A stretch of 53,761 nt of DNA. Origin: Rhodospirillaceae bacterium (GTDB lineage Bacteria; Pseudomonadota; Alphaproteobacteria; Dongiales; Dongiaceae). Numbering within the stretch: position 1 is the stretch's first letter; every line of letters begins with the position of its first letter. The notes beneath the pieces were generated by a model that worked only from the letters and a program-made list of their open reading frames with translations, did no database searches and was not told where the DNA came from. The stretch spans positions 1 through 53,761 of the forward strand of contig JAEUKV010000051.1 of NCBI GenBank assembly GCA_016794165.1, read 5' to 3'. Below, one piece after another: positions 26,740 to 35,419 of the stretch. The position numbers were made by a program, and so were the translations under genes.

Positions 26740-28158
26740 GTGCAATTTCGCCGCCTGATCCTTGGCCTTGCCCTGCTCGCGGCCGGCACCTTCCCGGCCG
26801 TCGCGCATACTTCCGAAATGGCCTTCGTCCTGCTGCTGCCAACGGGCTACTACCTGGTGGGCGGGACTCTCGCCGTCGCGATCACCTTCGGTCTCATTTA
26901 TTTCGTGCCGCGCATCTGGCTGGATCAGGCTGTCATTCGCCGCTGGTCGATTGGCTCGGTCCATCTGCCGAAGCGGGTCTGGACCAGTGCCGCTGCCTTC
27001 CTGTTCCTCGCCGCCCTGGTCGCCCTCGGCTTTCTCGGCAGCCGCGATCCGCGTGCCAATCCGCTGCCGGTCTATGTCTGGTCCCTGTGGTGGGTAGGGT
27101 TCACCTTTCTCCAGGCACTGCTGGGAAATCTGTGGCGCTGGGGCAATCCCTTTCTGGCACCGCACCGGGCACTGCTCCTCATTGCCGGGCGTCGCGGCAA
27201 GCTGCCGCTGCTCGACTATCCGGACTGGCTCGGCTACTGGCCGGCGACACTCTTTTTCCTCTGCTTTGCCTGGTTCGAACTGGTTGATCTTGCCCCCGAT
27301 GATCCGGCGCGCCTCGCCCGCGCGGTCATCGGCTATTTACTGGTGACGCAGATCGGCATGCTACTTTTCGGGGCCAGGGCCTGGTTGGGCCGGGCTGAGG
27401 CCTTCTCGGTCTTCCTGGGCTTCATCGCCCAGCTGTCGCCACTGCGGGCGCGGCGCGAAACGGGCCGACGCTATTCCCTCACCCTTGGCCCTCCCGGCGC
27501 GCGTCTGCTCGACATCACGCCGCTGCCGGTCAGCGGCGTCCTCTTTCTCCTGCTGACACTGGCCTCGGTGTCCTTCGACGGCCTGTCGCGCAGTTTCTGG
27601 TGGCTCGATCTCGGCGGCATCAATCCGCTGGAATTCCCCGGCCGCAGCGCGGTGCTGTGGCAGAATTCAATTGGCCTGGTGGCGATGTGGCTGGCACTTG
27701 CCGGTGCCTATTTCTTGGCGATGGCATTGGGGCGCGCCGTCAACCCGGCTCTTGGCACCCGTCGGGCCGCCGGGCTCTTCGTTACCAGCATCATACCCAT
27801 TGCACTCGCCTATCACTTCGCCCATTACCTGACGATCCTGTTGGTCGACCTGCAATACGGATTGCGGGTGACGAGCGACCCGCTCGCCAACGGTGCCGAC
27901 CTCCTTGGCCTCGGTCGCTTCTACGTCACCACCTCGTTTCTCAACGACTATCATTCAGTGGTAATGATCTGGAACGCACAAGCCGGTGCCATCATCCTCG
28001 GGCACGTTATTGCCGTGGCGGCGGCGCATCTGCTCAGCGGTCGCGCCGCAGAAGTTGCTCCGCGTGCCGCCTATCTCGGCCAGATTCCGCTGGCTGTCCT
28101 GATGGTGCTCTACACCCTGTTCGGCCTCTGGCTGATGGCGACGCCGACGGCCGGTTGA
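26740..28158 (+). CDS. Polytopic membrane protein of unknown function
   Basis: The GTG at 26740 sits 5 nt after a strong ribosome site (AGAAGGGA) and opens with a signal-like FRRLILGLALLAAGTFPAVAHT; ATG at 26722 or 26605 are weaker alternatives. The protein (about 472 residues) has roughly ten hydrophobic segments, and conserved-looking loops WWVGFTFLQALLGNLWRWGNP and AYHFAHYLTILLVDLQ with His pairs. It resembles membrane proteins sometimes annotated 'fenitrothion hydrolase', a name I would not trust. It lies between the nicotinate operon and the Liv-type importer and shares a regulatory region with the former, suggesting a role in pyridine uptake, export or electron transfer. Function is unknown. 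Confidence 0.75.
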   Translation: MQFRRLILGLALLAAGTFPAVAHTSEMAFVLLLPTGYYLVGGTLAVAITFGLIYFVPRIWLDQAVIRRWSIGSVHLPKRVWTSAAAFLFLAALVALGFLGSRDPRANPLPVYVWSLWWVGFTFLQALLGNLWRWGNPFLAPHRALLLIAGRRGKLPLLDYPDWLGYWPATLFFLCFAWFELVDLAPDDPARLARAVIGYLLVTQIGMLLFGARAWLGRAEAFSVFLGFIAQLSPLRARRETGRRYSLTLGPPGARLLDITPLPVSGVLFLLLTLASVSFDGLSRSFWWLDLGGINPLEFPGRSAVLWQNSIGLVAMWLALAGAYFLAMALGRAVNPALGTRRAAGLFVTSIIPIALAYHFAHYLTILLVDLQYGLRVTSDPLANGADLLGLGRFYVTTSFLNDYHSVVMIWNAQAGAIILGHVIAVAAAHLLSGRAAEVAPRAAYLGQIPLAVLMVLYTLFGLWLMATPTAG

Positions 28159-28201
28159 CAGCTTGTGCCCGGCCATCTTGAGTTTTGCCGGTTCCCGTGT
28201 T

Positions 28202-28221
28202 TTATTTGTATGCAAACGGTC
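28202..28221 (+). promoter_or_regulatory. Candidate nicotinate-regulon operator, importer side
   Basis: The site TTATTTGTATGCAAACGGTC lies 75 bp before the importer binding-protein start. It has the same orientation and distance relative to its gene as the site at 26595-26614 relative to the dehydrogenase operon. Confidence 0.65.
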
Positions 28222-28296
28222 GTCACAAGACCGAGCAGATTGGACCAGTTCGAGGCCGAGTGATTCTGACGTCCACTCACGACAGGGAGTAGTGCA

Positions 28297-29613
28297 ATGA
28301 ATCCGAAAACACCGACCATCGGCGGCAAGAAAAACCTGATCACCCGCCGTTCTGCCATCAAGAAAATGGGTGCTGCGGCCGGGGCCGCAAGCGCACTTAC
28401 CTTGGCGCCGGGCTTCGTGCGTTATGTCCAAGCGCAGTCGAGCGCCCCGATCAAGCTGGGTTTTCAGGTTCACAGCACCGGCATCGGCGCCGCATACGGC
28501 CGATGGTATGATCGTACCACTCAGGCGGCGGTGAAACTGATCAACGAGCAAGGCGGAATCTCCGGTCGCCCGATCGAACTGGTGAGCGAGGATGACGGCA
28601 CCGATCCCAAACGCGGCGCCGAGGTGGTCGAGAAATTTGCCAGCCAGCACCAGGTCGATCTCGTTTTCGGCACACTCTTTTCCCATGTCGTGATCGGCGC
28701 GGCGCCGCGCGCGGGCGAATTGAAGATGCCCTATTTCGTGGTGAGCGAGGGCTATCATGTCGCCTCCGGCTCGCTCAATCGCTACGTCTTCCAGCCGGGC
28801 ATCACTGATGTGCGTTCGCAGGTAAGCTCGATGGCGCCTTGGATCGCCGGCAATCTTGGCAAGAAGGTCACCATGATCTTTCCGGACTACGCCTTCGGCC
28901 ACGACCATCGCGACTACTTCTCGGCAGCGATCGCGGCCCAGGGCGGCTCCATCGCCGCATTGCTGCCGATCCCGCCCACGGAATCCTCCTATACCAAGTA
29001 TTTCCCGCAGATTCCCTCGGATACCGAGGTGATCTATCACGTCATGGTCGGCCCCGGCGTTCTCACATTTGTCAAGGAAATGGGCGAGCATTACGGCTCC
29101 AACCGGCCGCAGATCTTCGGCTTCGTTGATTCTCTGGAGGCCGTCGACCTCGCGAGCCCGGGCCTCGAATTCCTCGAAGGGACCTATTTCTGGGAGGCCA
29201 ACCCGCGCTATGCCGGCCCCAACCAGACCGCGTTCGACAAGTTTTACCGCGAAAAGGTCGGCGTCGATGCCAATGGCGCCAGCGTTTCCGATCCGAAGGA
29301 CATCTCGACCTATTCCCACATGTTCGGTTGCTGGGAAACGCTCTACGTCATCAAGCAGGCCATCGAGGCCAGCGGGTATCAGGGCCCGGCCGACAAGGCC
29401 AGGCTGATCGAGGCGACCGAGGCCATGACCGGCTTTTCGGCCAGCAACGAGCACCCGCAGGGCGACAAACTGTTCGACGGCAAGCGGCATCAATGCTACG
29501 GCCATCAGTTCATTTCCAAGGTCGAGGGTCAGAAACTCAGCGTCGTCCACCAGACCTCGATCGAAGACGGGCAATACGAGAACGACACCGATTACACCAA
29601 GCAATCGCTGTAG
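28297..29613 (+). CDS. ABC transporter substrate-binding protein, Liv/UrtA type
   Basis: This 438-residue protein starts with a Tat-like signal (ITRRSAIKKMGAAAGAASAL; cleavage near VQAQS) and is a type I periplasmic binding protein (KLGFQVHSTGIGAAYGRWYDRTTQAAVKLINEQGG is typical: quoted here only as its start IKLGFQVH and end VKLINEQGG). It is first in a five-gene importer operon. Because the operon carries the same upstream motif as nicotinate dehydrogenase and ends next to nicotinamidase, nicotinate, nicotinamide or a related pyridine is a likelier ligand than a branched amino acid. That is inference. Confidence 0.86.
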   Translation: MNPKTPTIGGKKNLITRRSAIKKMGAAAGAASALTLAPGFVRYVQAQSSAPIKLGFQVHSTGIGAAYGRWYDRTTQAAVKLINEQGGISGRPIELVSEDDGTDPKRGAEVVEKFASQHQVDLVFGTLFSHVVIGAAPRAGELKMPYFVVSEGYHVASGSLNRYVFQPGITDVRSQVSSMAPWIAGNLGKKVTMIFPDYAFGHDHRDYFSAAIAAQGGSIAALLPIPPTESSYTKYFPQIPSDTEVIYHVMVGPGVLTFVKEMGEHYGSNRPQIFGFVDSLEAVDLASPGLEFLEGTYFWEANPRYAGPNQTAFDKFYREKVGVDANGASVSDPKDISTYSHMFGCWETLYVIKQAIEASGYQGPADKARLIEATEAMTGFSASNEHPQGDKLFDGKRHQCYGHQFISKVEGQKLSVVHQTSIEDGQYENDTDYTKQSL

Positions 29614-29631
29614 CGTTCCCACCTTGAGATA

Positions 29632-29664
29632 GGACCGGGCGGTCGCTTCAGCACCGTCCGGTTC
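29632..29664 (+). other. Strong intercistronic hairpin between binding protein and permease
   Basis: A 12-bp stem (GGACCGGGCGGT / ACCGTCCGGTTC with two G-U pairs) encloses a 9-nt loop in the 82-bp gap. No T-run follows, so it is more likely an mRNA-stability element that raises binding-protein yield than a terminator. Confidence 0.6.
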
Positions 29665-29695
29665 ATCCGCCGCACCCGTCTGCTGGATACGCGCC

Positions 29696-30577
29696 TTGGA
29701 CCTGGGACCACATCTTCTGCTCGCCCTGCTCGAAGGGACCGTGGCCGCCTTCGTGCTGGCGGTCACGGCGCTCGGTCTGTCGCTGGTGTTCGGCGTCATG
29801 CGCATCGTCAATGTGGCGCATGGCGAGTTCTTCATGCTGGGCGCGGTGCTGGCCTGGTTCTTGACCTCGCTGCTGCCGGAAATGCCGTTCTGGGGCTTCA
29901 TGCTGGCAATCGTCGGCGCGCCGCTGGTGGTCGGCATGATCGCGGTGATGGCCGATGCCCTGGTATTGCGGCGCCTCAACTACGAGCCGGAAGCCACCAT
30001 CGTTGCCACCATCGGCCTGCTCTACATCCTGCAGCAGGCGGTGCTCACGATCTACGGTCCGGATGCCCGGCCGGTGGTGGCGCCGATCAGTTTCCGGGTA
30101 CAGTTCCCCTGGTTCGGCTATTCCGGCTACAAGTTTATCGCCATCGGCGCGGCCGCCCTGCTGCTCCTTGCTGCCTGGTATGGCGTCACGCGGACCAAAT
30201 TTGGTCTGATCATGCGCGCGACGCAGTTCGACCGCGAGACGGCGCAGGCGTTCGGCGTGCCGGTGAAGCTGGTCTATGCCGCGGTCTTCGCCCTCGGCGC
30301 CATGCTGGCGGCACTGGCCGGCGTTCTCATCGTGCCGCTGCAGCAGGCGCATTATCTGATGGGGCTTGATCCCCTGCTGCTCTCCTTCATCGTGGTGATC
30401 ATCGGCGGCCTCGATTCGCTCAAGGGAACCATCCTTGCCGCTTTCATCATTGGCATCAGCGATGGCATCATCTCGGTTTTCTTCTCTCCCACCCTGGCCA
30501 AGATCATCGCCACCCTTGCCGTGGCGCTGGTGCTGGTGTTTCGGCCGAACGGGCTCTTCGGGGGACGATCGCGATGA
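29696..30577 (+). CDS. ABC transporter permease, LivH type
   Basis: This 293-residue protein starts at TTG; no ATG or GTG upstream is in frame close by, and MDLGPHLLLALLEGTVAAF fits the usual LivH N-terminus. About eight helices are predicted, with the hallmark GLSLVFGVMRIVNVAHGEFFMLGA. Its stop overlaps the LivM-type start (ATGA). It would form half of the membrane channel of the importer. Confidence 0.88.
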   Translation: MDLGPHLLLALLEGTVAAFVLAVTALGLSLVFGVMRIVNVAHGEFFMLGAVLAWFLTSLLPEMPFWGFMLAIVGAPLVVGMIAVMADALVLRRLNYEPEATIVATIGLLYILQQAVLTIYGPDARPVVAPISFRVQFPWFGYSGYKFIAIGAAALLLLAAWYGVTRTKFGLIMRATQFDRETAQAFGVPVKLVYAAVFALGAMLAALAGVLIVPLQQAHYLMGLDPLLLSFIVVIIGGLDSLKGTILAAFIIGISDGIISVFFSPTLAKIIATLAVALVLVFRPNGLFGGRSR

Positions 30578-31539
30578 GGCTGCGCCTCGCCGATCGCCGC
30601 ATCTGGGGGCTGCATCTCGGCCTGATCGCGGTGCTGTTCTTGCTCCAGTTCGTGCTGCCCGACTATCATCACACCAATGTCGCGCGCATCCTGGTGCTGG
30701 CGACCTATGCCATGGGCTACAATCTGCTGGTTGGCTATACCGGCCTCCTCAGCCTCGGCCATGCCATGTTCTTCGCCGCCGGACTCTATGGCGCTGGCCT
30801 TTCCATCTATTACTTCGACCTGCATCCGGTGTTGGGATTTCTGCTGGGCAGCGCCGCTGCGCTGGTTTTCGCGATCGCGGTCGGGTTGATTGCCCTGCGC
30901 ACCACCGGCGTCGCCTTCATGATCGTCACCATGATGTTCGCCCAGGCCTTCTATCTGGCGACCCTCTATTTCAACAGCATCACGCGCGGCGACGAGGGGC
31001 TGGTTCTGGCACCGGAGGCGCGGCGTTTCGCCTTTTTCGGCCTCGACTTCGACCTCGCCGAACCGGTGACGCGCTACAACATGGCGCTGGCGCTGTTCGT
31101 GGGTGGGTTGATCGTCTGCCTGATGCTGGTGCGCTCGCCGGTCGGCCGGGTGATGGTGGCGATTCGCGAAAACGAGGAACGTACCCGGATGCTGGGCTAC
31201 AACGCCCGCGACTACAAACTGCTGGCGCTGTCGCTCTCGGGGCTGCTGTCGGGCGCGGCGGGGGCCGCCTATGTGCTGCTCTTTGCCTATATGGGCTCGA
31301 CCTTCGCCGGCATCCAGTATTCGATCCTGCCGCTGCTCTGGGTGCTGCTGGGCGGGGTGGGCACCGTGGTCGGCCCGCTCATCGGCACCCTGCTGATGTT
31401 CTATCTGATCGACAAGACCAGCGAGGTCATGTCGAGCTACCTCATCGTCGTGGGCGCCGTGCTCGTGCTGCTGGTACTGTTCTTCCCCAAGGGCATCGCC
31501 GGGACCCTGCGCGCCCGCTATGCGAGGTGGATGCCGTGA
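30574..31539 (+). CDS. ABC transporter permease, LivM type
   Basis: This 321-residue permease has the hallmarks NLLVGYTGLLSLGHAMFFAAG, IRENEERTRMLGYNARDYKL and LGGVGTVVGPLIG of LivM. Ten or so helices are predicted. The gene overlaps both neighbours (ATGA in, GTGA out), indicating tight coupling within the operon. Confidence 0.89.
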   Translation: MRLRLADRRIWGLHLGLIAVLFLLQFVLPDYHHTNVARILVLATYAMGYNLLVGYTGLLSLGHAMFFAAGLYGAGLSIYYFDLHPVLGFLLGSAAALVFAIAVGLIALRTTGVAFMIVTMMFAQAFYLATLYFNSITRGDEGLVLAPEARRFAFFGLDFDLAEPVTRYNMALALFVGGLIVCLMLVRSPVGRVMVAIRENEERTRMLGYNARDYKLLALSLSGLLSGAAGAAYVLLFAYMGSTFAGIQYSILPLLWVLLGGVGTVVGPLIGTLLMFYLIDKTSEVMSSYLIVVGAVLVLLVLFFPKGIAGTLRARYARWMP

Positions 31540-32270
31540 CGTTCCTTGCCACCAGCGCGCTGTCGCGCAGCTTCGGGGGCCTGGCGGCGGTCGCGAATGT
31601 CGATCTGGCGCTGGTGCCGGGCGAAATCCGCGCCATCATCGGCCCCAATGGTGCCGGCAAGACCACCCTGGTCAGCCTGATCTCCGGCCGTGTACCGCCA
31701 TCTTCCGGCTCGATCGTCTTCGAGGGCGACGACATTACCGATCTCAAGCCCTGGGAACGGGTGCTGCGCGGCATTGTCTATACGTTCCAGATCACCAGCG
31801 TGTTCCGCAATCTCACATTGGGCGAGAACGTTGCCCTGTCCGTGCAGCGCGCCCTTACCCGCGACAGGCCGATCTGGCGGCACATCGATTCCGATCTTGT
31901 GGCGGAGGAGGTGAAAGCGGCGCTCGACCGGGTTGGCCTCGGCCTTCGTGCCGACGAGGTGGCGGGCGAACTCGCCTATGGCCACCAGCGCCTCCTTGAA
32001 GTCGCGATGGGCCTGGCACTGAAACCCAAGCTGCTGATACTCGACGAACCGACCCAGGGCCTGTCGGAGCAGGAGATCGCTGATTTCTGTGCGCTTGTGC
32101 GGATCATCTCACTCGACGCCACGATCCTGCTGATCGAGCACAACATGGATGTGGTGATGGCCTTGGCCGACCGCATCACGGTGATGAACAATGGCACGCT
32201 GCTGGCCGAAGGTACGCCGGACGAGATCATGGCCAATGCCGAGGTGCAGTGCGCCTATCTGGGGAATTGA
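31536..32270 (+). CDS. ABC transporter ATP-binding protein, LivG type
   Basis: The GTG at 31536 overlaps the upstream stop and gives 244 residues; the much longer in-frame extension runs through LivM and is not real. It shows Walker A GPNGAGKTT, the LivG-type YTFQITSVFRNLTLGENV Q-loop, ELAYGHQRLLEVAMGLA as a variant signature, Walker B LLILDEPTQGLS and switch LIEHNMDVVM. The signature lacks the usual SGGQ, which is normal for LivG (YGxQRxLE). Confidence 0.9.
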   Translation: MTFLATSALSRSFGGLAAVANVDLALVPGEIRAIIGPNGAGKTTLVSLISGRVPPSSGSIVFEGDDITDLKPWERVLRGIVYTFQITSVFRNLTLGENVALSVQRALTRDRPIWRHIDSDLVAEEVKAALDRVGLGLRADEVAGELAYGHQRLLEVAMGLALKPKLLILDEPTQGLSEQEIADFCALVRIISLDATILLIEHNMDVVMALADRITVMNNGTLLAEGTPDEIMANAEVQCAYLGN

Positions 32271-32983
32271 TGCTGAAGGTGGATCACATCGATTGCTTTT
32301 ATGGCAACGTGCAGGTGCTGCGCGGCTTTTCGCTCGAATTGAGGGCGGGAGAGGTGCTCTGCCTGCTGGGCCGCAACGGTGCCGGCAAGACCACGGCACT
32401 GAAGTCTATCATGGGCATCATCAAGCCGCGCAGCGGCCACATTTTGCTGGACGGCACCGACCTTACCGAACTTCCCGCGCATGACGTACCGAAGCAGGGA
32501 ATCGGCTATGTGCCTCAAGGTCGCCGCCTGTTCTCGGAACTCACCGTGGCCGAGAACCTGCAGATCGGCCTGATGACGCGCAAGCGCGGCGCGGCGACAT
32601 TGGCGCATGTGCTCGAGTTGTTCCCGATCCTGAGGGAGCGCCTCGATCAGCGTGCCGGCACCCTGAGCGGTGGCGAGCAGCAGATGCTGGCCACCGCTCG
32701 CGCCCTTTGCCTCGAGCCCCGAATCCTTCTGCTGGACGAACCCACCGAGGGCCTGATGCCGACCATGATCGCCAAGATCCTGGAAATCGTGACGCGGCTG
32801 CGCGAGATGGGTGTCGCCACCATCCTGGTAGAGCAGCGGGTGGAATCAGCACTCCATGTCGCGGACCGTATCGCCTTCATCGAGAATGGCCGTTCCGCCG
32901 AAGTGGTGGCGCCGGCGGCCCTGCGCGAGGATCCCGGGTTGCTGCACCACTATGTCGGGGTCGGCATCCGTGCCACCAGGTAG
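32270..32983 (+). CDS. ABC transporter ATP-binding protein, LivF type
   Basis: The ATG at 32270 overlaps the LivG-type stop (TGATG) and gives 237 residues. It shows Walker A GRNGAGKTT, GIGYVPQGRRLFSELTVAENL, signature LSGGEQQMLATARAL, Walker B ILLLDEPTEGLMP and switch VEQRVESAL. It is the last gene of the importer operon and is convergent with nicotinamidase. Confidence 0.9.
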   Translation: MLKVDHIDCFYGNVQVLRGFSLELRAGEVLCLLGRNGAGKTTALKSIMGIIKPRSGHILLDGTDLTELPAHDVPKQGIGYVPQGRRLFSELTVAENLQIGLMTRKRGAATLAHVLELFPILRERLDQRAGTLSGGEQQMLATARALCLEPRILLLDEPTEGLMPTMIAKILEIVTRLREMGVATILVEQRVESALHVADRIAFIENGRSAEVVAPAALREDPGLLHHYVGVGIRATR

Positions 32984-33019
32984 CGCGACGGCGCGGTAGT
33001 TCGGCTAGAGTAGAAGGCC

Positions 33020-33628
33020 TCAGGCGAGGACTACGTCCGCTGCGCGCATCCGCTCGCTCATCGCGGCCAGCGAGCCGCCGAGATCGATGGCGCGGCAGGC
33101 GCCCATCTGCACGCGGGTGTCAAAGCCGAGCTTGCGCGCATCGAGGGCCGAATAGGCGACGCAGTAATCGGTGGCAAGACCGACCAGGGTAAGGCGGGTA
33201 AGGCCGCGCTCGCGCAGATAGCCGGCAAGGCCGGTGGGTGTCGTGTGATCGTTCTCGAAGAAGGCGGAATAGGAATCGATCGCCGGGCGGAAACCCTTGC
33301 GGATCACCAGCTCTGCCTTGGTCCAGGCGAGCGCCGGATGGAACTCCGATCCCTTGCTGCCCTGCACGCAATGATCCGGCCACAGGGTTTGGCTCCCATA
33401 GGGAAGCTCGATGCTCTCGAACGGCGCCTTTCCGGCATGGGCGCTGGCAAAGCTGGTATGACCCGCCGGATGCCAGTCCTGGGTCAGGATAACATGGGCA
33501 TGGGACTGGATCAGCCGGTTGACCAGCGGAACGATCTCGTCGCCACCGGCCACCGCCAGGGCACCGCCGGGGCAGAAGTCGTTCTGCACGTCGATGACGA
33601 TGAGCGCTTCGCTGTTGTCCCTGGTCAT
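33020..33628 (-). CDS. pncA: Nicotinamidase
   Basis: The ATG at 33628 follows GGAGAG at a good distance and gives 202 residues; an ATG at 33655 would add nine. The enzyme hydrolyses nicotinamide to nicotinate and ammonia. The catalytic Asp is in VIDVQNDFCPGG, the Lys in LVIRKGF and the Cys in GLATDYCV; the metal site is DWHPAGHTSFA. It fits the B3 module directly by feeding nicotinate to the dehydrogenase, and would also serve NAD salvage. Confidence 0.92.
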   Translation of the reverse strand: MTRDNSEALIVIDVQNDFCPGGALAVAGGDEIVPLVNRLIQSHAHVILTQDWHPAGHTSFASAHAGKAPFESIELPYGSQTLWPDHCVQGSKGSEFHPALAWTKAELVIRKGFRPAIDSYSAFFENDHTTPTGLAGYLRERGLTRLTLVGLATDYCVAYSALDARKLGFDTRVQMGACRAIDLGGSLAAMSERMRAADVVLA

Positions 33629-33738
33629 GTCGCTCTCCGGGTCCATCTCGTCCATTGTGATGGCAATCCTACTGGAGGCCTCGCCCTCCCGTAAACAGTG
33701 CGCGCAACTGCCAGAATGGTGTCAGTGGGGAGATAGGA

Positions 33739-34488
33739 TCAGGGGCGCAGCACCTGGCCGCCATCGACCACCAGGGTCTGGCCTGTGACCCAACTGGCGA
33801 GGGGCGAGGCCAGGAACAGGACTGCGTTGGCGATTTCCTCCGGGCGACCATAACGGCCGAAGGGGATCTCGTCGCGTACTTCGGCATAGATCTCGGGGCT
33901 CTCCACCCGACAGCGATCCCAGAATCCGCCGGGAAAGTCGATCGATCCGGGCGCCACGCAATTGACCCGGACCTTCTTCGGCGCAAGGCGCACGGCCTCC
34001 GAGGTCGTGAACTGGATGAGCGCTGCCTTCGCTGCGGCATAGGCCGGCTGCGTCGCCGAGGGAATCATGGCGGAGATCGAGGAGATATTGATGATGGCGC
34101 CGCTGCCGGATGCTGCGAGGAAACCCTCCGCCGCCGCGGCACTGCGTACAGCCGCCATCACATCGACATTGAAACAGTCGGCCCAGGGATCGTCGCTGGC
34201 GTCGATTCCGGACGCGTTGCTGACCAGGACATCGATTCCCCCCAGGGCGGCTGCCGCGTCGGCGATATAGCCCGTGACCGCCCCACCGTTGGCAAGGTCG
34301 CAGGTGGCGGCGTGAACCTTGCCGCCGATGGCCGCCAGTTCGCGCCGCGTTTCTTCCAAAGTGCCTGCGCCGCGCGCGCAGATCGAGACGGCGGCCCCGG
34401 CCCGGGAAAAGCCCGTGGCAATGGCACGGCCGATGCCGCGGCTGCCGCCGGTGACAATGATGCGGCGATCCTTGAAATCGAAAGTCAT
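33739..34488 (-). CDS. Short-chain dehydrogenase/reductase (SDR)
   Basis: This 249-residue classical SDR has TGGSRGIGRA for NAD(P) binding, LVSNASG in place of NNAG, and the catalytic Ser/Tyr/Lys in NISSIS and YAAAKAAL. The C-terminus ends with the family's GQTLVVDGGQ. It is the last gene of the Rrf2-CysA-TauE-Gfo/Idh run, 12 bp after the preceding gene. Substrate is unknown. Confidence 0.88.
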   Translation of the reverse strand: MTFDFKDRRIIVTGGSRGIGRAIATGFSRAGAAVSICARGAGTLEETRRELAAIGGKVHAATCDLANGGAVTGYIADAAAALGGIDVLVSNASGIDASDDPWADCFNVDVMAAVRSAAAAEGFLAASGSGAIINISSISAMIPSATQPAYAAAKAALIQFTTSEAVRLAPKKVRVNCVAPGSIDFPGGFWDRCRVESPEIYAEVRDEIPFGRYGRPEEIANAVLFLASPLASWVTGQTLVVDGGQVLRP

Positions 34489-34500
34489 GCGAACTCTTCC

Positions 34501-35409
34501 CTATGCCGTGGCGTTCAACATCCGCTCGACCAGTTCCACCACCGCTAGACCCTCGTCGAAACTGGCGAGCCCATGCGGCTTGCCGTCGAGGAGGTCCGCC
34601 AGCGCATCGAGCGGCGCCGAATCCGGGAGGACCGGGCCGGCGTCGCCAGCGTAGTCGAGGTGGCTCCAGTCGACCAGCGCGATCTCGCCCTTGTCGCCCC
34701 GTACCAGAAAGCGGTTGTCGTCGTCGCGTGTGCCGCCGATGCCGGCATCGATGGTAAAGGCGATGTTGCCGTGCCGGATCTCCGCCGTGAGCTTCGTTTC
34801 GGTGCCGGCGTCGCCGCGTTCTACCGTTGCGGCTCGCAACTGACCCGGCCCCAACAAGCGATTGGCGAGGAACACGAAATGCGAGATCACCTCGCGGGTG
34901 AAGCCGCCTTCCTCCGGCCCTGCCAGCCAGGCACCGGCGCCCGACTGCCATTGGCGCGGCCAGGTCCCGAAACGGACCCGCAGGTTGACGTCCCGGACCG
35001 CACCGAGGGCGCCGCTGGCCACCACTCGGTGGAGGCGAACTGCCACGTCGCGGGCGGCGAAGGAGAAGTTGACCGCCGCGGGCAAGCCAGCGGCGTAGAC
35101 CAGATCGCGGCAGGCGCGTGCCGAAGCGATGCTGTGCGCCAGCGGCTTTTCGCACAGGATCGGTTTGCGCGCCTCCACGGCCAGGCGGACGATCGCTTCG
35201 TGATGCCGGGGCGGTGTTGCCGCGTAAATCGCGTCAACTCCCCCTTTCTGGATCAGGGTCGCCGCATCTTCGAACAGTGGAAAGGAAACATCCGGATGCC
35301 TTGGATCGACACCGGCCACCACCCTGAAGCGGGGATGTGCGTCGAGTGTTGCGGCCATCTCGCGGCCCATCACGCCGAGGCCAACAATACCGATGCGATA
35401 GGTCTTCAT
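34501..35409 (-). CDS. Gfo/Idh/MocA-family oxidoreductase
   Basis: This 302-residue protein has an N-terminal Rossmann fold (GIVGLGVMGREMAATLD) and the family's catalytic Lys region LCEKPLAHS near residue 95, followed by a C-terminal alpha/beta domain. Members oxidise sugars, inositols or related hydroxyls with NAD(P). It lies 10 bp after the TauE-like gene and 12 bp before the SDR. The two dehydrogenases and a sulfur-anion exporter together suggest catabolism of a sulfonated or sugar-like compound, but this is weak inference. Confidence 0.87.
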   Translation of the reverse strand: MKTYRIGIVGLGVMGREMAATLDAHPRFRVVAGVDPRHPDVSFPLFEDAATLIQKGGVDAIYAATPPRHHEAIVRLAVEARKPILCEKPLAHSIASARACRDLVYAAGLPAAVNFSFAARDVAVRLHRVVASGALGAVRDVNLRVRFGTWPRQWQSGAGAWLAGPEEGGFTREVISHFVFLANRLLGPGQLRAATVERGDAGTETKLTAEIRHGNIAFTIDAGIGGTRDDDNRFLVRGDKGEIALVDWSHLDYAGDAGPVLPDSAPLDALADLLDGKPHGLASFDEGLAVVELVERMLNATA

Positions 35410-35419
35410 GAGATTGGCC

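Noticed and set aside
30435-31535. In-frame N-terminal extension of the LivG-type ATPase
   Set aside because: It runs through the LivM gene; the GTG at 31536 overlaps the LivM stop and gives a normal LivG start.
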